Below, in pieces: positions 1 through 6,654 of a DNA stretch of 17,739 bases. Position numbers and translations under genes: made by a program. This DNA is from Candidatus Woesearchaeota archaeon (GTDB lineage Archaea > Nanobdellota > Nanobdellia > Woesearchaeales > UBA12501). The stretch lies in the NCBI GenBank assembly GCA_016177315.1, contig JACOVN010000153.1, forward strand, positions 1 to 17,739, in the 5' to 3' direction. Each line of letters begins with the position of its first letter. The stretch's first letter is position 1. The notes below the pieces were generated by a model. That model ran no database searches and was not told where the DNA came from. It saw only the letters and a program-made list of their open reading frames with translations.

Positions 1-149
1 AGAAAATTGGAAATTATGATCAGAGTATCAAGGATGTGAGCACCGAGATCAGGGCTCTGGAGAAAGTCTTCCAGAAAATTCTGCCTGGCTTTGTGGAGAA
101 TGTGAATGAATTAAGCAGAATTGCACAGACATTGAAAGGGAAGAAATAG
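1..149 (+). CDS. 3' end of an unidentified gene (partial)
   Basis: The reading frame starting at base 3 is open to a TAG stop at 147-149 and gives the last 48 residues of a protein whose start lies upstream of the window. The tail is charged and helical-looking (KDVSTEIRALEKVFQKILPG, then NVNELSRIAQTLKGKK), with heptad-like spacing of hydrophobic residues, so an amphipathic or coiled-coil C-terminus is likely. It ends 23 bp before the convergent membrane-protein gene. The fragment is too short to name a family. The frame could in principle be spurious, but codon choice and the tight convergent packing support a real gene end. Confidence 0.55.
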   Translation, partial: KIGNYDQSIKDVSTEIRALEKVFQKILPGFVENVNELSRIAQTLKGKK

Positions 150-172
150 GTACGTACATAGAATTCTCTCTG

Positions 173-742
173 TTAATGCGATTGTGCAGTGAGAATGCTG
201 ATCATGAAGACGGAAAACAGGAGAATGAACACGACACCGAGCACTTTGGGATGGAAAAAGACTGCACCAAACGTTTTCGTGATGTTGCCTTCTTCTTGTG
301 CCGAGACTGCCTGCTCCACTGCACCAGCCTCTCCTGGTGGAGTTTCCTGGTAGTACCCGTAGTAGACCTGCGTAACAGCCCAGAGGCCAATGAGCAGGAC
401 AAAGGAAATAATCGTCCACACAATGCCTTTATATTCTCCCAGGACAGCCATAAAGTCCTTGTCCGTTGCCCCGAAGAGCTTGAAGAAGAGTAAGAGGAAT
501 ATCAAGATAATGAGGAGGAGCGTTATCCAGGGGATAAAGAGGCTAATGACTTCTGACATCCCTGGCATGATGAGCACAAAGAGGCCAAAGAGTAAGGCAA
601 GAAGTCCTTGTACCATCTTGTTGTCTCCAAAAGCCTTCGTGAAGCTGAGAATCCCATAGATGACCACAACGACCAAGACAAAGGAGAATATAAGGGTGAA
701 TTTTCCTAAGAGTCCAAAGCTCGCATCCAAGATAGTCGCCAT
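173..742 (-). CDS. Polytopic membrane protein, third of a tandem paralogue array
   Basis: This 189-residue protein is strongly hydrophobic, with about five predicted membrane segments (around residues 13-33, 45-60, 66-88, 106-126 and 166-185) and a hydrophilic loop at roughly 130-160. The pattern IFSFVLVVVVIYGILSFTKA followed by FGDNK and a second helix parallels the two genes upstream (VFSIIFAILEKTKLFG in the first). The last segment is preceded by an H/N-P-x-V motif and ends in ILT, as the neighbour's ends in FIT. I read it as a more diverged paralogue. It starts 15 bp after the stop of the preceding gene, so the two are probably cotranscribed. I recognise no catalytic motif or named family; the function is unknown. 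Confidence 0.8.
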   Translation of the reverse strand: MATILDASFGLLGKFTLIFSFVLVVVVIYGILSFTKAFGDNKMVQGLLALLFGLFVLIMPGMSEVISLFIPWITLLLIILIFLLLFFKLFGATDKDFMAVLGEYKGIVWTIISFVLLIGLWAVTQVYYGYYQETPPGEAGAVEQAVSAQEEGNITKTFGAVFFHPKVLGVVFILLFSVFMISILTAQSH

Positions 743-757
743 GTTCTATGCATGTTC

Positions 758-1357
758 CTAATGCCCGCCACTCTTGAACCAGTCCCGGATAGTTTTCAGG
801 AAGTTCTGTCCGGAGGTTTCTCCAGGCTCTTTGGTGATGAACCAGATGACTAAGCCAAAGATGATAATGATAATGAGCAATGCCTGAACATCAGGATTGG
901 CAAGTACACCACCAAAAGCTCCCTCTGAGTAGGTTCCATACGGCCTGGCTGCCCGATAAAAAATCCAAATGACAGCAATGAATGCTACTGCTGCGAGCAA
1001 CCCTGCAAAGCTGCTCCCTCCGCCCCATTGATCCTTTCCGCTGAGCAACCCGACAAGGAGGAGTAGCATGATAATAACCACCGCGACAACACCCACATTG
1101 GGCAGCGCCCTATTAATGATTTCCACGACATCTGCTCCTGGCGGATAGCTTTCTGTCACGTGAGGGATAACCACTGCTAAGGCCATCACCAAAGCAACCA
1201 CGACATTGAGGTTTTTCTTTCTCTCTCCCAGGATTTCAATCTTCTGCAGAATGGCAAACACGATGGTGAATATCAGCAGAAATGGCAAGAGAACATCGCT
1301 AATGCCTAAGCTTTCGAGTATCGTCACGCCTCTCTCAAAGATGGTATGAAAAGCCAT
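758..1357 (-). CDS. Polytopic membrane protein, second of a tandem paralogue array
   Basis: The 199-residue product has an amphipathic N-terminus (about 1-18) and roughly five membrane segments near 21-39, 50-66, 83-107, 116-136 and 160-176. A segment of five consecutive isoleucines lies in the last helix, followed by WFITKEPGETSG and a basic tail. It shares several blocks with the gene upstream: LPFLLIFTIVFAILQK, the KN-x-N start of the second helix, and the terminal WFITKEP. A GAGGGA ribosome-binding sequence lies just before the ATG, and a TATA-like element sits about 29 bp upstream, so it may have its own promoter in addition to readthrough. No known family is recognised. Signs of a channel or pilin-like role are absent, so I assign none. 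Confidence 0.85.
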   Translation of the reverse strand: MAFHTIFERGVTILESLGISDVLLPFLLIFTIVFAILQKIEILGERKKNLNVVVALVMALAVVIPHVTESYPPGADVVEIINRALPNVGVVAVVIIMLLLLVGLLSGKDQWGGGSSFAGLLAAVAFIAVIWIFYRAARPYGTYSEGAFGGVLANPDVQALLIIIIIFGLVIWFITKEPGETSGQNFLKTIRDWFKSGGH

Positions 1358-1381
1358 GTTCTCCCTCTTTTTTATTTATAA

Positions 1382-1390
1382 GCTTTATAC
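1382..1390 (-). promoter_or_regulatory. Probable TATA box for the second membrane-protein gene
   Basis: On the minus strand this reads GTATAAAGC, centred about 29 bp before the ATG at 1357. A second A/T-rich match (CTTATAAAT) lies slightly closer. The intergenic gap of 82 bp is large enough for an independent promoter. Confidence 0.45.
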
Positions 1391-1439
1391 TCGTTATTGC
1401 TCATTGTTATTTATAAATGTTTCGGATGAGAAAGAAACA

Positions 1440-2039
1440 TTAATGGGAGCCTCCATGACCATGCTCCTCCTTCTTTGCTCCCTTCGGCTCTTTGGTGATG
1501 AACCACATAAAGGCGATCACCACAATAAGAAGGATTAAGGAATCTACAAAAACGCTGGCGTAGAAATTGTAAGCAATATACGACCATGCATACTCCAGCC
1601 ACCCAATGCCTTGATCAGTCTTAATGGCCTGGAGGAAAATCAACACCACACCAATGAACATAAGGACCATGAAGAATTTTCGCCAGGGGCCTTCTAGGAA
1701 TACTTTCTCTTCATGGTGATAGAAAACTCCAATGAGCAGGATGAAACTGATACCGACCAGCATTAACAAAACTACTCTTGCTAAGGCTTCGTTGATCGCT
1801 GCAACCAGCCTGGAGGAAGCGACAACCAAGAAGGCAACGACAAAAGCAACCATCGCATTGATGTTTTTCCGTGTATACTCATTCCCTCCTGCTTTCTCGG
1901 TTCCAAACAGTTTTGTTTTCTCCAGAATGGCGAAGATGATGGAAAAGACAAGGAGGAAAGGTAAGATAACATCGTAGATGCCAAGTCTGGCAAAGAACTC
2001 GATAATCCCTCGGAAGGTGGATTGCTCGGCAACTGGCAT
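1440..2039 (-). CDS. Polytopic membrane protein, first of a tandem paralogue array
   Basis: This 199-residue protein has an amphipathic N-terminal helix (RGIIEFFARLGIYD), then about five membrane segments near 21-41, 60-82, 87-107, 118-139 and 163-183, and a His/Gly/Lys-rich C-terminus (EEHGHGGSH). The blocks ILPFLLVFSIIFAILEKTK, KNINAMVAFVVAFLVV and WFITKEP recur in the next gene, which identifies the two as paralogues; the third gene downstream is a weaker match. It heads a three-gene minus-strand array and has a clear TATA box 28 bp before its ATG, so its mRNA is probably leaderless. The three may form a hetero-oligomer in the membrane, but this is inference. I do not recognise the family. 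Confidence 0.85.
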   Translation of the reverse strand: MPVAEQSTFRGIIEFFARLGIYDVILPFLLVFSIIFAILEKTKLFGTEKAGGNEYTRKNINAMVAFVVAFLVVASSRLVAAINEALARVVLLMLVGISFILLIGVFYHHEEKVFLEGPWRKFFMVLMFIGVVLIFLQAIKTDQGIGWLEYAWSYIAYNFYASVFVDSLILLIVVIAFMWFITKEPKGAKKEEHGHGGSH

Positions 2040-2062
2040 AAGGGGATTTTCTGGATAGGACT

Positions 2063-2072
2063 ATATTTAAAT
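2063..2072 (-). promoter_or_regulatory. TATA box for the membrane-protein array (leaderless)
   Basis: On the minus strand this reads ATTTAAATAT with a purine-rich BRE-like stretch (AAGCAAAAG) just upstream. Its centre is about 28 bp from the ATG at 2039, so transcription should begin at or next to the start codon. It lies back to back with the promoter at 2098-2107. Confidence 0.7.
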
Positions 2073-2097
2073 CTTTTGCTTCTCTGATAGCCAGAAA

Positions 2098-2107
2098 CTT
2101 TAAAAAC
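2098..2107 (+). promoter_or_regulatory. TATA box for the TRAX-like gene and following operon
   Basis: CTTTAAAAAC is centred about 28 bp before the ATG at 2131, which predicts a leaderless transcript. This spacing favours the ATG at 2131 over the in-frame TTG at 2119, which would then lie upstream of the transcription start. Confidence 0.65.
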
Positions 2108-2130
2108 AATCCTCTCTTTTGCCTACCTCG

Positions 2131-2718
2131 ATGGGGAATATCGACTACCAAGACTTTGAGAAACTGCGAAAGGAGCTGGAAACCTATGAAAGCCAGCGAG
2201 AGCTGTTGGTGCAGAAATCCAGGGAAATTGTCATCTTGTCGAAGCAAGCCATTCACGCTGTCCAAAGAGATCAGTTGCAGGAAGCAGAGAAATTTGTCAA
2301 GGGCATGGAGGGCAAAATTATTGAGTTGAGAAAAATTACCCAACACCACGGTGCTCTAGATTATTCTGGTAGCTCCAAGATTGCTTTCCAGGAGTATGTA
2401 GAAGCAGTCTGCTTTTTTCAATTTGTGAAACACAAAAAGCTTCCTTCTGCTGCAGAACTGAAGGTGAATGCAGATTATTATTTATTAGGGCTTTGTGATT
2501 TGACCGGAGAATTGGTCAGGAAGGCTATCCATGAAGCCATTGCAGGAAATTTTTCCAAGGCATTGGAAATCAAGGAATTTGTCTTTGACGTATATGGAGA
2601 ACTGTTGAAATTCAACTTCCGGAACGGGGAATTGAGGAAGAAGTTTGACGGCATTAAGTATGATTTGAAAAGATTAGAGGATTTGGCATTGGGTATTAAG
2701 ATGAAGGAGAGGCTCTAA
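2131..2718 (+). CDS. Translin/TRAX-family ribonuclease (archaeal C3PO-like)
   Basis: The 195-residue all-helical protein matches the translin/TRAX family: KSREIVILSKQAIHAVQR near the N-terminus, FQEYVEAVCFF at 86-96, YYLLGLCDLTGELVRKAI at 116-133 and a translin-like tail with LRKKFDGIKYDLKRLEDLAL. The acidic residues that form the RNase site of human TRAX (E126, E129, D193, E197) have clear counterparts here at E88, E91, D123 and E127, so this is the catalytic TRAX-like rather than the inactive translin-like type. Archaeal homologues are known to form octameric barrels resembling C3PO that cut single-stranded RNA. The ATG at 2131 is chosen over the TTG at 2119 because of the TATA box position. 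It heads a long plus-strand operon and its stop abuts the next ATG. Confidence 0.85.
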   Translation: MGNIDYQDFEKLRKELETYESQRELLVQKSREIVILSKQAIHAVQRDQLQEAEKFVKGMEGKIIELRKITQHHGALDYSGSSKIAFQEYVEAVCFFQFVKHKKLPSAAELKVNADYYLLGLCDLTGELVRKAIHEAIAGNFSKALEIKEFVFDVYGELLKFNFRNGELRKKFDGIKYDLKRLEDLALGIKMKERL

Positions 2719-2955
2719 ATGAAAGAGAAAATGGACAAGGAAAGAATCCAGGAGCAGGCCAAGAAGATTATGGATGAGTTCTCCAAGGCGCTGGATAGAG
2801 TAGAGAAAGTAGATGTTCCTATTGGCTTTGAGCGAGAGCAGAATCTCCGGGAATTCATCCTCAATCAAGCAGACAAGGAATTCAGGGAAAGAATGCTGAA
2901 GAATGCTCCGAAACGAAAAGGGGATTATCTTGTTGCTGAGAAAAAGCATTGGTAG
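2719..2955 (+). CDS. GatC-like subunit of Asp-tRNA(Asn) amidotransferase (short form)
   Basis: This 78-residue protein starts directly after the stop of the TRAX-like gene and has a good ribosome-binding sequence (AAGGAGAGG, 2705-2712) inside that gene. Its C-terminal part, FRERMLKNAPKRKGDYLVAE, resembles the conserved GatC tail, in which a Leu-Arg-x-Asp stretch is followed by NAP, an acidic-Gly turn and an aromatic/valine strand. The N-terminal helical part (residues 1-50) lacks the usual HIA-x-LARLEL signature, and the protein is shorter than ordinary GatC (about 95-100 residues). In the GatCAB complex GatC wraps around and stabilises GatA. gatA lies 1.5 kb downstream in the same transcription unit, which supports the call. 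Confidence is moderate because the match rests on the tail. Confidence 0.6.
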   Translation: MKEKMDKERIQEQAKKIMDEFSKALDRVEKVDVPIGFEREQNLREFILNQADKEFRERMLKNAPKRKGDYLVAEKKHW

Positions 2956-2963
2956 GTGTATAT

Positions 2964-3803
2964 ATGTTGGAAGGACAACAGCCCAAAGGTAAAAGTTATG
3001 CAGTTCCGCTTACTGGAAACGAAAGTCCGGAAGCAGTAGCTGAAATCGTAAGAAAGAGTAAAGGGCATGGTATCGAAGATTTTCATTTAGAGGTACATGC
3101 TGAAAGTAATATTGAGAATTTAACAAGATATGCGACATTTTTAAGCGGGGGATTAGACCGAAGAGTAGAAGCACATATATCCACTCGACCTCCGCCATTG
3201 GATTCGCAGGTAGAGCAATTCATGGATGCTGGATGTCAGGGTATTTTATTCCACCCTGCTTACCTTGGTGGAGAAGGAGAAGTGTATCGGTTGCTCGAAA
3301 TGATACGATCACGAGGGAAGAAAGCAGGCATCGTGATTGGACCAGAAATAACTGTAGATAGGGCTCAAATATTCAGAGTTATATACGAACCAGAGCCACA
3401 GATCATGGAAGTTGAAAAATATCTTCCTGATGTCGATAGGGTTCTTCTTGCTTTGCCTGTAAGGGATTTCACCAGCAAAACCTTGGATAAAGTGAAGGAC
3501 ATTCCGGAAGGGGAAAATCCTATCGAGAGCATGTTAACTATTCTTGAAAGTGATGAGGAGGGTACAGAAGGCATAGAGACGCTGCTGAGCTTATCCCAAG
3601 GCTCTGAAGAGTTCAGGCTTCCTTATGGCCATCGATCTGCCCACCTGGTAAGAATGAGAAAGGAAAAGAAGCTCGATTTTAAAATAGGATTTGAAGGCGA
3701 TATGAACCCTATATTGGCCATGTGGTGTAGGAAGTGGGGTACTGACTTTGTTGTTTTCAATCCGCTCATGAGCGAATGCGAAGAAAATGAAGGGGTAATG
3801 TGA
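2964..3803 (+). CDS. Divergent ribulose-phosphate 3-epimerase-like TIM barrel
   Basis: The 279-residue protein follows the ribulose-phosphate 3-epimerase order of strands: DFHLEV, RRVEAHIS, AGCQGILFHPAY, GKKAGIVIGPE, VDRVLLALPVRD and FKIGFEGDM, ending near KWGTDFVVFN. In true epimerases the metal site is His and Asp of HxDVMD, His of DVHLM and Asp of VDGG. Here both histidines are kept (FHLEV, EAHIS), but both aspartates, which act as acid and base, are glutamates (HLE and FEGD). There is also an insertion of about 50 residues around 185-235, after the sixth strand. An in-frame TTG at 2949 overlaps the previous gene; I prefer the ATG at 2964, preceded by AGGTG. It could be a true epimerase, another phosphosugar isomerase or a non-catalytic relative. 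Confidence 0.6.
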   Translation: MLEGQQPKGKSYAVPLTGNESPEAVAEIVRKSKGHGIEDFHLEVHAESNIENLTRYATFLSGGLDRRVEAHISTRPPPLDSQVEQFMDAGCQGILFHPAYLGGEGEVYRLLEMIRSRGKKAGIVIGPEITVDRAQIFRVIYEPEPQIMEVEKYLPDVDRVLLALPVRDFTSKTLDKVKDIPEGENPIESMLTILESDEEGTEGIETLLSLSQGSEEFRLPYGHRSAHLVRMRKEKKLDFKIGFEGDMNPILAMWCRKWGTDFVVFNPLMSECEENEGVM

Positions 3804-3821
3804 ATTGGCGGGCGTGAAACA

Positions 3822-4418
3822 ATGATAAATTATGACGATCTGGCAAAATTCCTCTTTGAAGCAGGGCAGTTAAAGAAAGTAAAGAGAAGTGGTTGGTGGC
3901 TGGCCGGCATTAAAGACCCTGAATCAGTAGCAGAGCATGTTTATAGAGCAGCAATACTCGGTATGATTCTTGCAGAGATGGAGAAAGCAGATGCTAGCAA
4001 GGTTGTGAAAATGATTTTGTTCCATGACCTACCAGAGGCAAGAGTCAATGACTCCCATAAAGTGGCTTTGCGGTATTTGAATACAGAAGCGGCAGAGAAG
4101 CAGGCTTTTATGGAACAGACCGAGCGATTGCCTCCAGAACTGGCAAAGGAGGTTCAAGCCCTCTACGAGGAGTGGGAAAAAAGGGAGAGCAAGGAAGCCA
4201 TCATCGCAAAGGATGCAGATTTGCTGGAGTGTGCGATACAGGCAAAAGAATATTTGCAGCAGCATTACAAGGACTGTGAGAACTGGATAGAGAATGGAAA
4301 AAAGCAATTGAAAACAGAAAGTGCCAAGAAAATCATGGAAGCCATTGAAAAGAATTCTGCCAACAGCTGGTGGTATGGGCTAAAACATATTAAGGAATTG
4401 CTGAAGCACAAGGAGTAA
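3822..4418 (+). CDS. HD-domain phosphohydrolase, HDDC2/YfbR-like
   Basis: The 198-residue protein carries a complete HD signature: H39 in ESVAEHVYRAA, H68-D69 with P71-E72 in LFHDLPEAR, and D131 in AKDADLLE. The spacing matches the YfbR/HDDC2 group, whose characterised members are metal-dependent 5'-deoxynucleotidases that remove phosphate from dNMPs. The early Trp pair in SGWWLAGI followed by DPESVAEH is also typical of the group. The C-terminal 60 residues are helical (WIENGKKQLK, WWYGLKHIKELL). It sits 18 bp after the epimerase-like gene and 1 bp before gatA, so it is cotranscribed with the amidotransferase genes. A link to tRNA amidation is not obvious; nucleotide-pool cleaning is the likely role. 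Confidence 0.85.
   Translation: MINYDDLAKFLFEAGQLKKVKRSGWWLAGIKDPESVAEHVYRAAILGMILAEMEKADASKVVKMILFHDLPEARVNDSHKVALRYLNTEAAEKQAFMEQTERLPPELAKEVQALYEEWEKRESKEAIIAKDADLLECAIQAKEYLQQHYKDCENWIENGKKQLKTESAKKIMEAIEKNSANSWWYGLKHIKELLKHKE
4410..4415 (+). promoter_or_regulatory. Ribosome-binding site of gatA
   Basis: AAGGAG lies four bases before the ATG at 4420 and overlaps the end of the HD gene, showing that internal operon genes use Shine-Dalgarno initiation although the operon leader is probably leaderless. Confidence 0.6.
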
Positions 4419-4419
4419 C

Positions 4420-5808
4420 ATGGTAGAGGAAATCTTGCAGCAGCTAAAGACAGGAAAGGTAACGGCACTGGAGCATATCCAGCAATTGCTGAAAGTTATC
4501 GAGCAGAAGAATAAGAAGATCAATGCCTTGCTGTATGTGAATAACAATGCTGCCAAAGAGGCAGAAGCAGTAGATAAGAAAATCAAGGCAGGAAAAGCTG
4601 GAAGGCTTGCTGGCCTAGGCATTGCAGTCAAGGCAAACATGAACGTTATCGGAATGCCAATTTCTTGTGCTTCTAGAACATTAGAGAATTATTATGGCAC
4701 GTATGATGCTGATGTCATTGTAAAGATCAAGCAGGAAGATGGCATTATTATCGGCATAGCAAACTGCGATGAGTTTGCTGCTGGCTCTACAGGAGAGTAT
4801 TCTGCTTTTGGTGCAACAGACAATCCAGTTGCTCCTGGTTTTGTTCCTGGAGGCTCTTCGTCAGGCAGTGCTGCTGCGGTTGCTGCCGGCATGGCAGATC
4901 TTGCCTTAGGTTCGGATACAGGGGGGAGCATACGAGCTCCTGCTTCTTTCTGTGGAGTAATCGGGATTAAGCCAAGCTATGGGAGAGTTTCCCGGTATGG
5001 CTTGATTGATTTATCCATGAGCCTGGATCAGATAGGGCCCTTGAGCAGAGATGTGTTTGGCTCTGCTCTGGCTATGGAAATCATTGCAGGAAAGAGCAAC
5101 AATGACCCAACAACCATCAATATGCCAATAGGAAAGTATACACATTTCCAGCAAAAGAAAATAAGAATAGGCATGAGCAAATCCTTTGAAACCTTGACAA
5201 AAGATAGGAAAATCTATGCAGTCATCCAGAATGCTGCAGAGAAGATTGCAAAAGCATTGCATACAGAGATTGTTGATGTGGAGTTGGATTACCTCGACTT
5301 GGCAGTGCAAACCTACTATCCGTTAGTCTATGTAGAATTCTTCTCTTCCACAAGAAAATTTGATGGCAGAAAGTATGGTAAGAAAATTGAGGATGCATGC
5401 GGGGAAGAGGTTCTGAGAAGAATTTTGGGAGGGAGAGAGATTTCCAGGGCAGAATATCATGGAACATACTACCGAAAAGCTTTGAAGGCAAAGAAATTGA
5501 TTGCCATAGAGTTTGAGAGGGCTTTTCAGTACGTAGATGTGATATTAGCTCCAACAACACCAGTCTTGCCCCATAAATTAGGTGCAGAGATTACCGATCC
5601 GAAAGTGATTTATGCCTATGATGCCTTTACCATTCCAGCGAATTTGGCAGGCATCTGTGCTGGCGTTGTTCCAGCAGATACTGTGAATGGCATTCCGGCT
5701 GGATTGCAGATCATGGCACCGGCGTTTAAGGAAGAGGTACTGTTTGGCGTGATGAAAGTTTTTGAGGGCTTGCAACATGGGACAGGTAGAGAGAACAAGA
5801 GAAGATAA
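4420..5808 (+). CDS. gatA: Asp-tRNA(Asn)/Glu-tRNA(Gln) amidotransferase subunit A
   Basis: The 462-residue protein is an amidase-signature enzyme with the full Ser-cisSer-Lys triad: K71 in GIAVKANMN, S146 in PGGSSSGSAAAVAAG and S170 in SDTGGSIRAPASFCG. The spacing from Lys to cis-Ser to nucleophile Ser (75 and 24 residues) equals that of Staphylococcus GatA (K79, S154, S178). The DEFAAGSTGEYSAFG block and GIKPSYGRVSRYGL are GatA-specific rather than general amidase. GatA releases ammonia from glutamine and sends it to GatB, which amidates Asp-tRNA(Asn) and/or Glu-tRNA(Gln). GatB is not in the window. The probable GatC partner is at 2719-2955. Length is slightly below the usual 475-490 residues. 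Its last 32 bp overlap the next gene. Confidence 0.95.
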   Translation: MVEEILQQLKTGKVTALEHIQQLLKVIEQKNKKINALLYVNNNAAKEAEAVDKKIKAGKAGRLAGLGIAVKANMNVIGMPISCASRTLENYYGTYDADVIVKIKQEDGIIIGIANCDEFAAGSTGEYSAFGATDNPVAPGFVPGGSSSGSAAAVAAGMADLALGSDTGGSIRAPASFCGVIGIKPSYGRVSRYGLIDLSMSLDQIGPLSRDVFGSALAMEIIAGKSNNDPTTINMPIGKYTHFQQKKIRIGMSKSFETLTKDRKIYAVIQNAAEKIAKALHTEIVDVELDYLDLAVQTYYPLVYVEFFSSTRKFDGRKYGKKIEDACGEEVLRRILGGREISRAEYHGTYYRKALKAKKLIAIEFERAFQYVDVILAPTTPVLPHKLGAEITDPKVIYAYDAFTIPANLAGICAGVVPADTVNGIPAGLQIMAPAFKEEVLFGVMKVFEGLQHGTGRENKRR

Positions 5809-6649
5809 GGCATGGACTGAAAGTGTAGCTGCAGTAGGGAAAGATTTGCTGCTACTTCCAATAAGCATATTAGCGTACTGTATAAGCCGTTCTCGATTAG
5901 TGAAAGTGTTATACACCGAGTTACCTCCCCATACCCCTCTCTCCATCACATATGATCCATATAAAGTGAGAAAAACAAAGGAAGAGGGAGAACGAGACTT
6001 AATTCGTTTGGCGAGGGAAATACCAACAGAGGGAAGTTGGTTGTATTCGCCAGCGGATTCCTACTGGTATCATATTTCTTATGGGCATAGAGAAGAAACC
6101 GTAGATGGGAGTGAGCGCTTCGCAAGTTTGCAATGGGGCCAGAATTTTGCTATCTTTGGACAGATTCTTTTTGAGTACCATACACATCCAAGAGTAGCTG
6201 GAAAATATATACGTGGATCGATTCTTGAATTAATTCTTCAAGATCTGAGAGATGACAAGTGGGATGAAGAGGCTGCTCGGCCGCTTGCTAGAAAGGCTAT
6301 TGATATAGCGCTCGCGTCTATTAATGTGGCTCCCTCTGTCGAGGACATTCAAACGTATATTCGACAGCAACGGAGATTCGATAAAATCCAGTTGCAATGG
6401 TGCATCGCTTCGCCTGTTGGAATTACACGAGTGGATATTTTGGATCCTACGCTCAATACGGTCGCGGCATACAAGAACATGCTGGAAGCAGAGGATGCGG
6501 CACTTGCCAAACTTGTAGGAAAGCATATAACGATGACGGAGGAAGGTAATTTTGCAATACGATATCAACAATTATTTGATTCTGTGAATGAACTACTTCG
6601 AGGAAGAATGCAATTCCACTTTTCTCCTGCAAAGGATTATGGGTTATAA
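5777..6649 (+). CDS. Probable JAMM/MPN-fold protein with split metal motif
   Basis: The 290-residue protein has a hydrophobic N-terminal stretch (LLLLPISILAYCI, about 24-36), possibly a membrane anchor. The central region shows EYHTHP (H135, H137) and, 48 residues later, PSVED (S187, D190) followed by QLQWCIASPVGITRVDI. In JAMM/MPN metalloproteases the zinc motif is H-x-H-P, about seven residues, S-x-x-D, then a strand ending in S-x-x-G. The same parts occur here in order but are separated by a charged helical insertion (about 139-186). The usual upstream catalytic Glu cannot be placed with certainty. The ATG at 5777 with GAGGG at 5764-5768 is preferred over TTG 5762; it overlaps gatA by 32 bp. 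Arg codons are 12 CGN of 22, against 2 of 15 in the next gene. Function unproven; it could be a deubiquitinase-like peptidase. Confidence 0.5.
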   Translation: MGQVERTREDKAWTESVAAVGKDLLLLPISILAYCISRSRLVKVLYTELPPHTPLSITYDPYKVRKTKEEGERDLIRLAREIPTEGSWLYSPADSYWYHISYGHREETVDGSERFASLQWGQNFAIFGQILFEYHTHPRVAGKYIRGSILELILQDLRDDKWDEEAARPLARKAIDIALASINVAPSVEDIQTYIRQQRRFDKIQLQWCIASPVGITRVDILDPTLNTVAAYKNMLEAEDAALAKLVGKHITMTEEGNFAIRYQQLFDSVNELLRGRMQFHFSPAKDYGL

Positions 6650-6654
6650 GGAAG

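Noticed and set aside
2119..2130. TTG start giving four extra residues on the TRAX-like protein
   Set aside because: The TATA box position puts transcription start near the ATG at 2131, so the TTG would not be in the mRNA.
1879..2349. A 156-codon minus-strand frame spanning the divergent promoter region
   Set aside because: It covers both TATA boxes and lies antisense to the TRAX-like gene; the composition looks like a shadow frame.
4150..4162. GGTTCAAGCCC resembling a tRNA T-loop
   Set aside because: It lies inside the HD-domain coding sequence with no matching acceptor or anticodon stems.
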